From assembly GCA_903930165.1 (NCBI GenBank), contig CAIYXO010000509.1:1-5789 (forward strand): a stretch of 5,789 nt of DNA, given 5' to 3'. Both the position numbers and the translations under genes were made by a program. The stretch is from an uncultured Verrucomicrobiota bacterium (GTDB lineage: Bacteria > Verrucomicrobiota > Verrucomicrobiia > Limisphaerales > UBA9464). Under the pieces are notes generated by a model, which saw only the letters and a program-made list of their open reading frames with translations, had not been told where the DNA came from and searched no databases. Positions 1 to 5,789 of this stretch are shown here, one piece after another (position 1 is the stretch's first letter; each line of letters begins with the position of its first letter).

Positions 1-2
1 CC

Positions 3-2057
3 CTCGGCGACCCGGAACCGGCTTTCGGGTTGCCCCGGTTCCTCCAGGCCGAGTTGGAAAACCGGAGTCCTTTTGGCAACCAGGAGGTCCTCAACCTCGG
101 CATCACGGCGTTGAACTCCTATGCCCTGAGGGAGATCGCGCGGGATACCGCCGAATCGTGGGTGAGCGGCGGCGTTTGCGACTGGGTGATCTATCCCGGC
201 AACAACGAGGTCCACGGTCCCTTCGGCCCGGGAAGCGGCCTCGTCGGGCCGGCGCCATCGCGCATCACGGTCTTGGCGACTCTGGCCCTGCGGAAGTCGG
301 CGATCGGCCAGTGGATCCAGCAGCTACGCCTCTCCAAGCCGGAAGGCCTGTCGATGACCCAACGCTTCGCCGGCCTGGAGATGTTCACGGGCAACCACGT
401 CCGGGCCACCGATCCCGCCGTGGCCCAGGTGCATGCGAATTTCGAGGCGAACCTCGAGGACATGGTGCGCCTCGCGCTGAGAGCTCCAACGCTGGGCCAT
501 ATCGTCCTGGTCACCATGGCGGTGAACCTCACCGACTGCCCGCCCTTCGGCTCGGACCTCACCTCCCTGACCAATTCCCCCGCCTATCCGGCCTGGACCA
601 ACGCCGTGGAGCTGGCCCGCCGATCCGGCGAGCAGGCGGATCCGGCGGAACCGGTCCGGCTCTGGACGCAGGCTTCCCAATTGGCGCCGGGCCATGCCGA
701 GACCCGCTATCGCCTGGGCTTGGCCAAGGCGGATGCCGGCGACGTCGCCGGGGCCAGGGCCGACCTCGAGGCGGCGCGGGACCTCGACACCCTCCGCTTC
801 CGGGCCGATTCCGGGATCAACGAGGCCATCCGCCGGGTCGCCGCGAAGTTCCAGAAGGAACAGAAAGTAGGATCCAAAAGAGTCTTCCTCGTCGATGCGG
901 CTCGGGAACTGTCCGGCACCGATCCGGGTCGTCCGCCCGGAGCGGACCTCTTCTACGAGCACGTCCATCTCCGTCCCGAAGGCAACCACCGGCTGGCAAG
1001 GCTGATCACGGACGCCCTGTCGACGGCGGACCGCGGGCCGTCGTCCGCCGAGGCCGGCCTGGCGCGGTTGGGATGGACGCCGCAGGCCGAGTCGCGGATC
1101 TGGACCCAGATCCGTTCGTTGGTCCGGCGACCACCCTTCTCCTTCCAGAGCAACTCGGAGAGCCGAAACCGCTACCTCGACGACCGTCTGGCGGAGTCCA
1201 CGGCCCAGGGTCGGAAGCTCGGGCTCAACGCGGCCATCGGGCAGGTCTCCGCGATGCTGGAGAAGCACACCAACGACTGGGAACTGCGGGAGCAACACGC
1301 GCGGCTGCTGCACACCGGACGTCGCTGGACCAACGCCGCGGCCGAGTGGGAGCGCATCGTGGCACAGGTCCCGAACCACCTGATGGCCTGGTACCAGCTC
1401 GGTGAGGCGAAGGCCAAGGGGGGCGACTTCGCCGGTGCGATCCCCGCCTATCGTCGGGCCTTGGCGATCCGGCCCGACTTCACCGACGCCGGGATCGGTC
1501 TGGGCATCGCGCTGGGGCAATCAGGTCGCCTGGCCGAAGCCCTGGCCGCCATGGACCAGACCCTGTCCTTCGATCCCTCCAACGCGGACGCCCGGGTGAA
1601 CCGGGCCATCACCCTGAACGCGTTGGGGCGCGCCGACGAGGCGGCCGACGACCTGCGCCGGGCGGCCGCGGAGAACCGGGAGTCGAGCCTGCCGCTGGTG
1701 CGCCTCGCGGAGATGCAGTCGGGACGCAAGGAATTCGCGAAGGCCGCCGAGACCCTGGCCGAGGCCGTGAAGCGGGAACCGCGCAACGCCGCCCTGTACC
1801 ACCGGCTGGCCACGGAGATGGGACGCGGCGGGCTGCTGCTGGAATCCGAGGCCGCGTTCCGCAAGGCGTTGGAACTGGATCCGTCGTTCCTCTCCGCCCG
1901 TGTCGACCTGGGAGTGGCCCTGGCCCAGCAGCGGCGCTTCGCCGACGCCATCGTCGAGTTCGAGGCCGCACTGCGGCAGCAGCCCAACCATCCCACCGCG
2001 GGGACCTTCCTCGACCGCGCCCGTCAGATGCTGCAAACCCAGGGAGCCAAACCATGA
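3..2057 (+). CDS. SGNH-hydrolase/TPR repeat protein, 5'-truncated by window edge
   Basis: The reading frame is open to the left edge (first whole codon at 3), so the true start is outside; the TTG at 30 is an internal Leu. The N-terminal part is an SGNH (GDSL-like) esterase domain. NLGITALNS (93-119) fits block II, and YPGNNE (192-209) fits block III, followed by GPFGPGS. MAVNLTDCPPF lies further on, and block V is FYEHVHLRPEGNHRLA (951-998), with the catalytic His at 966-968 and Glu, not the usual Asp, three residues before it. The block I nucleophile Ser must lie upstream and is not visible. A TPR-like helical pair (about 610-800) is inserted between the catalytic blocks. After a linker come about seven 34-residue TPRs (about 1275-1991), an array typical of protein-protein scaffolds. 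The gene overlaps the next by 4 bases. The role is probably hydrolysis, transfer or binding of an ester group in the carbamoylation module (inference). The family call is firm; activity, substrate and cell location are unknown. Confidence 0.85.
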   Translation, partial: LGDPEPAFGLPRFLQAELENRSPFGNQEVLNLGITALNSYALREIARDTAESWVSGGVCDWVIYPGNNEVHGPFGPGSGLVGPAPSRITVLATLALRKSAIGQWIQQLRLSKPEGLSMTQRFAGLEMFTGNHVRATDPAVAQVHANFEANLEDMVRLALRAPTLGHIVLVTMAVNLTDCPPFGSDLTSLTNSPAYPAWTNAVELARRSGEQADPAEPVRLWTQASQLAPGHAETRYRLGLAKADAGDVAGARADLEAARDLDTLRFRADSGINEAIRRVAAKFQKEQKVGSKRVFLVDAARELSGTDPGRPPGADLFYEHVHLRPEGNHRLARLITDALSTADRGPSSAEAGLARLGWTPQAESRIWTQIRSLVRRPPFSFQSNSESRNRYLDDRLAESTAQGRKLGLNAAIGQVSAMLEKHTNDWELREQHARLLHTGRRWTNAAAEWERIVAQVPNHLMAWYQLGEAKAKGGDFAGAIPAYRRALAIRPDFTDAGIGLGIALGQSGRLAEALAAMDQTLSFDPSNADARVNRAITLNALGRADEAADDLRRAAAENRESSLPLVRLAEMQSGRKEFAKAAETLAEAVKREPRNAALYHRLATEMGRGGLLLESEAAFRKALELDPSFLSARVDLGVALAQQRRFADAIVEFEAALRQQPNHPTAGTFLDRARQMLQTQGAKP
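1275..1991 (+). repeat. Tandem TPR array (about seven 34-residue units)
   Basis: This is a protein-level repeat inside the SGNH/TPR gene. Units start near 1275, 1380, 1482, 1584, 1686, 1788 and 1890, with a 102-base period from 1380 onward. Each unit has the TPR pattern: a small/aromatic-x-x-Leu-Gly-x-Ala helix A, a Gly at the turn, helix B ending in A-L or A-V, then a Pro-containing turn (IRPDF, FDPSN, REPRN, LDPSF, QQPNH). The fourth unit lacks the terminal Pro (ENRES). The DNA is not repetitive, so the array is old rather than recently expanded. Confidence 0.85.
2041..2046 (+). promoter_or_regulatory. Ribosome binding site for the DUF5989 gene
   Basis: AGGGAG sits 7 bases before the ATG at 2054, inside the last codons of the SGNH/TPR gene. 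It supports the ATG in the ATGA overlap as a real start for the very short gene that follows. Confidence 0.65.
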
Positions 2058-2206
2058 TCCGTCTGCTCCAGGAATTCCTCCGCTTCCTCCGCCAGGAGAA
2101 GAAGTGGTGGCTCGTGCCGCTGGTGGTGATCCTCCTGCTGCTGGGGCTCGCGATCCTCTTCTCCTCCAGCTCCGCCGTGGCCCCGTTCCTCTACCCCTTC
2201 CTCTGA
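2054..2206 (+). CDS. DUF5989-type small membrane protein (50 aa)
   Basis: This is a 50-residue ORF too short for many gene callers. The start is fixed by the ATGA overlap with the upstream stop and by AGGGAG 7 bases before. An amphipathic, cationic N-terminus (MIRLLQEFLRFLRQEKK) is followed by WWLVPL and one hydrophobic span (about residues 18-36), then SSSSAVAPFLYPFL at the C-terminus. The Lys-Lys-Trp-Trp membrane entry and the SAVAPF(L/I)Y end match what I know of DUF5989 proteins, which lie beside carbamoyltransferase and SxtJ genes. SxtK of the saxitoxin cluster is, from memory, a protein of similar size in the same setting. Positive charge before the span suggests the N-terminus is cytoplasmic. 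The function is unknown; docking the carbamoyltransferase or the SGNH/TPR protein at the membrane is a guess. It is 9 bases upstream of the carbamoyltransferase start. Confidence 0.85.
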   Translation: MIRLLQEFLRFLRQEKKWWLVPLVVILLLLGLAILFSSSSAVAPFLYPFL

Positions 2207-2209
2207 GGA
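2205..2209 (+). promoter_or_regulatory. Ribosome binding site for the carbamoyltransferase
   Basis: GAGGA lies 6 bases before the ATG at 2216 and overlaps the TGA stop of the DUF5989 gene, so ribosomes ending there can restart. This supports the ATG at 2216. Confidence 0.7.
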
Positions 2210-2215
2210 ACCGAC

Positions 2216-4042
2216 ATGCGCCGCATCCTGGGCATCTCGGCCTTCTATCACGACTCCGCCGCGGCCCTCCTTGTGGACGGCAGGATCGTGGCCGCCTCCC
2301 AGGAGGAACGCTTCTCCCGACGGAAGAACGACGCGCGTTTCCCGAAACGCGCCATCGCCGCCTGCCTCGCCGAGGCCGGGATCGGCGTGGGGGACATCGA
2401 CGCGGTCGTCTTCCATGAGAAGCCGATCCTGAAGTTCAGCCGGACGCTCGAGACCTTCCTCGCCCTCGCGCCGCACGGGATGAAGGCGTTCGCCCGCACT
2501 CTGCCCTCCTGGCTCGGCGAGAAGCTGGACGTCCGCAAGGCCGTCGCCTCAGGGCTTCCCGGCCTGAGGCCGGACGTGGCGCATCTCTTCACCGGCCATC
2601 ACGAGGCGCACGCCGCGAGCGCGTTCCTGCCCTCGCCGTTCGAACGGGCCGCGATCCTCACCGTGGACGGCGTGGGCGAATGGGCCACCACGGTCATCGC
2701 ACGCGGCGACGGCGCCCGGATCGAGCCGCTCGAGGAACTGCGTTTCCCGCATTCGCTCGGGCTCCTCTATTCGGCCTTCACCGCCTACTGCGGCTTCCGG
2801 GTCAACTCCGGAGAGTACAAGCTCATGGGCCTCGCCCCGTACGGCGAACCGGTCTTCGCCGACCGGATCCGGGAGCATGTCATCGAACTCCGACCGGACG
2901 GATCGTTCCGGCTGGACCTTTCGTGCTTCGACTTCCTCGCCGACGACTACCTCACCAACGACCGCTTCCACCGCCTCTTCGGCGGGCCGCCGCGGACCCC
3001 GGAGGCTTCGCTCGACCAGCGTCACATGGACCTCGCGCGGTCGATCCAGTCGGTGACCGAGGAGGCCCTGTTCGGCCTCGTCCGGCGCGCCCATGAACGG
3101 ACCGGCGAACGGAACCTGTGCCTTGCGGGCGGCGTCGCCCTGAACTGCGTGGCGAACGGGCGGCTCCTCCGCGAAGGCCCCTTCGAACGGCTCTGGATCC
3201 AACCGGCCGCCGGCGACGCCGGAGGCGCGCTCGGGGCCGCGCTGGCCGCCTGGCACGCCACAACAGAACGCGGCGGCGCCGGAGCCCCGCGTTCTGCGAT
3301 CCAGCCCGACGCGATGTCGTCCGCGCTGCTCGGACCCGCATGGTCCGACGAAGAAGCCGCCGCCGCGCTGCAGGTCCACCAGGCGCGGTTCGAGCGACTC
3401 GACGACGCGACCCTGCTTGAGCGGACGGCGACCGCATTGGACTCCGGCAAGGTGGTGGGCTGGGTCCAGGGCCGGATGGAGTTCGGTCCGCGGGCGCTCG
3501 GCAACCGGTCGATCCTCGGCGACCCGCGTTCGCCGGCGATGCAGTCGGTCATGAACCTCAAGGTGAAGTTCCGCGAGTCGTTCCGCCCCTTCGCCCCGGT
3601 CGTCCTCGCCGAACGCGCCCACGAATACTTCGACCTCGACGCCGCGTCGCCCTACATGCTGCTCGTCGCCCAGGTCGCCGAAAGCCAGCAACGGCCGGTC
3701 AACCCGACCGCAACGGGGCTCGCGCGCCTGAAGCAGCTCCGCTCGACCCTGCCGGCCGTGACGCACGTGGACGGCTCCGCCCGGATCCAGACCGTCACCG
3801 CCGATTCGAACCCCCGGCTGCACGCGCTTCTCAGCGCCTTCGAGTCCCGGACCGGATGTCCGGTGTTGATCAACACCTCCTTCAACGTGAGGGGCGAGCC
3901 GGTCGTCGCCTCGCCGGACGACGCCTACCGCTGCTTCATCAACTCGGGCATCGACATCCTGGTGGTCGGGAACCTCTGGATGGAGCGTTCCGAACAGCCT
4001 CACACGTCGCTTCCGGGAACCTTCGAGGCCTTGCCCGACTGA
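2216..4042 (+). CDS. O-carbamoyltransferase, NodU/CmcH/TobZ family
   Basis: Complete at 608 residues, a normal length for the family. These two-domain enzymes make carbamoyl-adenylate from carbamoyl phosphate and ATP, then move the carbamoyl group to a hydroxyl of a sugar, antibiotic or toxin. The N-terminal Kae1-like domain shows ILGISAFYHDSAAALLVDG (His12), HHEAHAASAF (128-137), TVDGVGEW (Asp151), NSGEYKLMGLAPYG (197-210), LAGGVALNCVANG (303-315) and PAAGDAGGALGAAL (Asp334). These are the nucleotide and metal-binding blocks. The C-terminal YrdC-like domain shows WVQGRMEFGPRALGNRSIL (416-434), NLKVKFRESFRPFAPV (447-462), VTHVDGSARIQTV and INTSFNVRGEPVV (552-564). All expected motifs are present, so the enzyme is probably active and cytoplasmic. 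The acceptor cannot be read from the sequence. The flanking DUF5989 and SxtJ genes suggest work at the membrane, perhaps on a glycan or lipid-linked precursor (inference). The KEOPS/TsaD protein is excluded by the C-terminal domain and length. Confidence 0.95.
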   Translation: MRRILGISAFYHDSAAALLVDGRIVAASQEERFSRRKNDARFPKRAIAACLAEAGIGVGDIDAVVFHEKPILKFSRTLETFLALAPHGMKAFARTLPSWLGEKLDVRKAVASGLPGLRPDVAHLFTGHHEAHAASAFLPSPFERAAILTVDGVGEWATTVIARGDGARIEPLEELRFPHSLGLLYSAFTAYCGFRVNSGEYKLMGLAPYGEPVFADRIREHVIELRPDGSFRLDLSCFDFLADDYLTNDRFHRLFGGPPRTPEASLDQRHMDLARSIQSVTEEALFGLVRRAHERTGERNLCLAGGVALNCVANGRLLREGPFERLWIQPAAGDAGGALGAALAAWHATTERGGAGAPRSAIQPDAMSSALLGPAWSDEEAAAALQVHQARFERLDDATLLERTATALDSGKVVGWVQGRMEFGPRALGNRSILGDPRSPAMQSVMNLKVKFRESFRPFAPVVLAERAHEYFDLDAASPYMLLVAQVAESQQRPVNPTATGLARLKQLRSTLPAVTHVDGSARIQTVTADSNPRLHALLSAFESRTGCPVLINTSFNVRGEPVVASPDDAYRCFINSGIDILVVGNLWMERSEQPHTSLPGTFEALPD

Positions 4043-4047
4043 ACGCC

Positions 4048-4434
4048 ATGTCGACCTCGCCCAAACCGACGACCGGAGAACGCCTGCGCATCGGCGCCTC
4101 GCTGATCCCGCCGTTCGCCCTGCTCTGGCTGGCCTGCCGGAAGGGCTGGATCCCGCTGGATCCCCGGGGAGCCCTGGTCGCGATGCCTGTCGTCCTCGTC
4201 TTCGGATTCCTCCTGCCGGCCCCGTTCACACCTTGGCATCGCTGGGTCGAGAAGGCGCAGTCCTGGATCGGACGACGGCTCGTCTTCGCCCTGCTTTCGC
4301 TCGTCTGGATCGTGGTGGTGCTGCCAACAGGCCTGGTGCTGCGGGCGCTTGGAAAGCGATTCCTCGATCCCGGCCGTCGCGACAGCTATTGGGAACCCGC
4401 GCGGCCGCCCAGTTCTCTCCGGGACGGCTTCTGA
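4048..4434 (+). CDS. SxtJ-family membrane protein (128 aa)
   Basis: The ATG at 4048 is 5 bases after the carbamoyltransferase stop. No strong Shine-Dalgarno is visible, so translation probably depends on coupling. An in-frame upstream extension to 3856 would lie wholly inside the carbamoyltransferase gene and is a shadow. Three hydrophobic spans are visible: about residues 15-30, 41-57 and 76-98. The loop between the second and third (PFTPWHRWVEKAQSWIGRR) and the C-terminal part (LPTGLVLRALGKRFLD, then RRDSYWEP) match the SxtJ pattern, including the Pro-x-Gly-Leu turn and the conserved Ser-Tyr-Trp before a short tail. SxtJ is named from the saxitoxin cluster, where it adjoins the carbamoyltransferase SxtI. 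The biochemical function is unknown; a membrane partner of the carbamoyltransferase is the simplest guess from the repeated linkage. It is the last gene of the + strand operon. Confidence 0.88.
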   Translation: MSTSPKPTTGERLRIGASLIPPFALLWLACRKGWIPLDPRGALVAMPVVLVFGFLLPAPFTPWHRWVEKAQSWIGRRLVFALLSLVWIVVVLPTGLVLRALGKRFLDPGRRDSYWEPARPPSSLRDGF

Positions 4435-4510
4435 AACCGGTCCCTGGCAGGAGGGAGCGGGCAATCAGGAATCACGGATCCGGCATCTCGAATTCCCTGT
4501 CGTTCTCGGC
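4435..4510. other. Short convergent intergenic region; no clear terminator
   Basis: This 76-base gap lies between two convergent genes, so a bidirectional terminator would be expected. Only weak structure is visible: TCCCT (4441-4445) against AGGGA (4452-4456) with a 6-base loop, and CAGGAAT (4466-4472) against ATTCCCTG (4492-4499) with a one-base bulge and a 19-base loop that contains the palindrome CGGATCCG. No T-run follows either on either strand. The second could act as a weak hairpin, but I cannot call it a terminator. Confidence 0.3.
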
Positions 4511-5710
4511 TCAGGGCTTGGGAGCAGCATTCCGTCGGATCAGCCAGGCCACGGCTTCGTCGGTGGCCCTCGAAGCCGACCGGTCGTCGTTGTCGCCGAC
4601 GTTGGTGACGGCCGCGACCGCGAGATCCATGGCCGGCGCGACCCAGAGCACCGCGAACCACTGCGTGTTGGACCCGGTGTGGGTGAGCACCGTCCCGCCG
4701 CCCCAATCGCGTCGGACCACGCGCCATCCGAAGGCGTCGGTTTCCCCTTCGGGCGCCTCGTGCAGCGCCTTGAAGACGGAAGGCCCGAGAAAGCGTCCCC
4801 CGCCGGGCGTGCCCTCGGCCAACTGGCGTCCGGCGTCGGCATGGAAGGCCCCGTAGCGGAGGAGATCCCCCAAAGTGAGATGCACCGTGCCCGCCGGACC
4901 AAGGCCGGACGGATTGTCGGCGTCGGTTCCCGGGGGAACCGGTTCGGGAACGCCCGCCTTCCAACGATGGCCCCACGGCTGGTCGATGTACCGGGGTCGC
5001 GCCGGCACGCCGAATCCGGCCGAATCCATCCCGAGCGGCAGGAAGACCCGCTTCCGGATCCAGGTCTCCCAGTCCTCGCCGGAGACCTGCTCCAGCATCC
5101 GGCCGGCAAGGACGTAGCCGGTGTTGGAATAGAGATGCCGCGAGCCGGGCTCGACCGCGGGTGGACGGGTCACCACCGACTCCATCCAGTCCACACGTTG
5201 GCGCAGCGGGGTCCCTGGATGGTCCCAGATCTTCGACCAGAGCCCTTCCCGCTGGAGCCACTCGTGGTCGGGCGCCCCGCCCCGGTGACGCAGCAGCTGT
5301 GACAGCGTCACCTTCCTCCAGTCGGGATGCATCCGTGAGGCCGCCTCGGGAAACACCTCACCCAGCGAACTGTCCCAGCGGAGCTTCCCTTCGGCCACCA
5401 GCACCGCCAGGGCGGTCGCGGTCATGGACTTGGTCAGCGAACCCACATGCCACAGGTCCGACGTCGTCGCCGCCACGTCGATCCCCCGCTTCCGGAAACC
5501 GGTGGCCGCGATGGCAAGGACGGCGTTGGAGCGGATGATTCCCGCGGCCAAGGCGGGCACGCCGCGGGCGATTCGGATGCGCCCGAGTTCGACGGCCAGT
5601 TCTTCCGAGGTCGAGGCGGCGGCGGCCCGAGGCGGCGGCGTCAGGAGGACCACGAGCGCGAATCCGGTCAGGAACGTACGGAAGGGAAGGAGCGCCTTGT
5701 TCCAAGCCAT
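4511..5710 (-). CDS. Exported serine hydrolase, beta-lactamase/class C family
   Basis: The product is 399 residues from the ATG at 5710. A TTG 14 codons upstream (5752) is in frame, but the ATG places a classic signal peptide at the very N-terminus: MAWNKALLPFR, then a hydrophobic core (residues 12-24), then a likely cleavage after an Ala-rich stretch (about 29-32). The three serine penicillin-binding/class C motifs are present: S-L-T-K (Ser91, Lys94), Y-S-N (194-196) and H-T-G (344-346). The segment LLRHRGGAP (139-147) matches the family block usually written LLxHTSG, with HRGG replacing HTSG. Family members include D,D-peptidases, esterases and lactamases, so the substrate (peptidoglycan peptide, ester or amide) is open, and a resistance role is not supported. 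It would act in the periplasm or outside the cell. It is convergent with the carbamoyltransferase operon and shows no obvious link to it. Confidence 0.9.
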   Translation of the reverse strand: MAWNKALLPFRTFLTGFALVVLLTPPPRAAAASTSEELAVELGRIRIARGVPALAAGIIRSNAVLAIAATGFRKRGIDVAATTSDLWHVGSLTKSMTATALAVLVAEGKLRWDSSLGEVFPEAASRMHPDWRKVTLSQLLRHRGGAPDHEWLQREGLWSKIWDHPGTPLRQRVDWMESVVTRPPAVEPGSRHLYSNTGYVLAGRMLEQVSGEDWETWIRKRVFLPLGMDSAGFGVPARPRYIDQPWGHRWKAGVPEPVPPGTDADNPSGLGPAGTVHLTLGDLLRYGAFHADAGRQLAEGTPGGGRFLGPSVFKALHEAPEGETDAFGWRVVRRDWGGGTVLTHTGSNTQWFAVLWVAPAMDLAVAAVTNVGDNDDRSASRATDEAVAWLIRRNAAPKP

Positions 5711-5789
5711 TCCCGAAACCCTGCGGAGGTGCCGGCCCGGATGCACCCGCAAATCCGTCGGCCCGATCGCGCCTTGGCGTTTCTGGGCG
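5711..5789 (-). other. Upstream region of the serine hydrolase gene, no gene seen
   Basis: Read toward the gene, this stretch holds AGGG 8 bases before the ATG at 5710, a usable but weak ribosome binding site, and GGGA directly against the ATG. I find no convincing -35/-10 pair. GC-rich DNA of this kind often lacks a recognisable sigma-70 box, so a promoter may be present or lie beyond the right edge. Confidence 0.35.

Noticed and set aside
30..32. TTG at 30 as the start of the SGNH/TPR gene
   Set aside because: The frame stays open to the window edge, no ribosome binding site precedes it, and the SGNH block I is missing from the visible part, so the gene starts upstream.
324..1520. Long - strand open frame (about 398 codons) opposite the SGNH/TPR gene, and a 415-codon + strand frame at 158-1405
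   Set aside because: Both translate to Arg/Gly/Pro-rich sequence with no recognisable motif and lie over a gene with clear SGNH and TPR patterns. Such frames are expected in GC-rich DNA where stop codons are rare.
2216..3200. TsaD/Kae1 tRNA-modifying protein
   Set aside because: The N-terminal half shares the fold, but the C-terminal YrdC-like domain with the GRMEFGPRALGNRSI block and the total length identify a carbamoyltransferase.
2549..4003. - strand open frame of 484 codons opposite the carbamoyltransferase
   Set aside because: It is the mirror of a strongly conserved coding frame, has low-complexity composition (Arg, Gly, Glu, Val) and no domain signature.
2216..4434. Saxitoxin or aminoglycoside/cephalosporin biosynthesis locus
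   Set aside because: Only the carbamoylation parts are present. No polyketide synthase, amidinotransferase, oxygenase or aminosugar gene is visible, so a toxin or antibiotic product is not supported.
4441..4499. Rho-independent bidirectional terminator between the convergent genes
   Set aside because: The stems are short or bulged, loops are long for the second candidate, and no T-run follows on either strand.
4511..5710. Antibiotic resistance beta-lactamase
   Set aside because: The S-x-x-K, Y-x-N and H-x-G motifs define a wide family that includes esterases and D,D-peptidases. HTG instead of KTG is common in non-lactamase members, and nothing nearby suggests resistance.

Overview
The window is GC-rich, compactly coded bacterial DNA. 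It holds four closely packed genes on the + strand and one convergent gene on the - strand. I see no RNA gene, mobile element, CRISPR array or long repeat. The lineage cannot be fixed from sequence alone. The SGNH/TPR hybrid protein next to a carbamoyltransferase resembles arrangements I associate with Verrucomicrobiota and similar environmental Gram-negative bacteria; this is a low-confidence guess.

Layout. (1) Positions 3-2057: the 3' part of a large gene, cut by the left window edge. It encodes an SGNH (GDSL-like) hydrolase domain with a TPR-like insert, followed by about seven TPR repeats. (2) 2054-2206: a 50-residue single-span membrane protein of DUF5989 type, overlapping the previous stop by ATGA. 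(3) 2216-4042: a complete 608-residue O-carbamoyltransferase of the NodU/CmcH/TobZ family. (4) 4048-4434: a 128-residue, three-span SxtJ-family membrane protein. (5) 4511-5710, - strand: an exported serine hydrolase of the beta-lactamase/class C family, convergent with the first four. The gap 4435-4510 has only weak inverted repeats. The last 79 bases (5711-5789) are the upstream region of the serine hydrolase and hold no gene I can support.

How they work together. The first four genes look like one translationally coupled operon (gaps of -4, 9 and 5 bases). The same four ingredients, carbamoyltransferase, SxtJ, a ~50-residue membrane peptide and a GDSL/SGNH hydrolase, correspond from memory to sxtI, sxtJ, sxtK and sxtL of the cyanobacterial saxitoxin cluster. 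No other toxin gene is present here. The likeliest reading is a general module in which the cytoplasmic enzyme carbamoylates a hydroxyl of an unknown acceptor, two small membrane proteins hold it at the membrane or help handle the product, and the SGNH/TPR protein acts on or binds the acyl or carbamoyl ester. The acceptor is unknown; a surface glycan or lipid-linked sugar is my inference. The serine hydrolase seems to be an unrelated neighbour.
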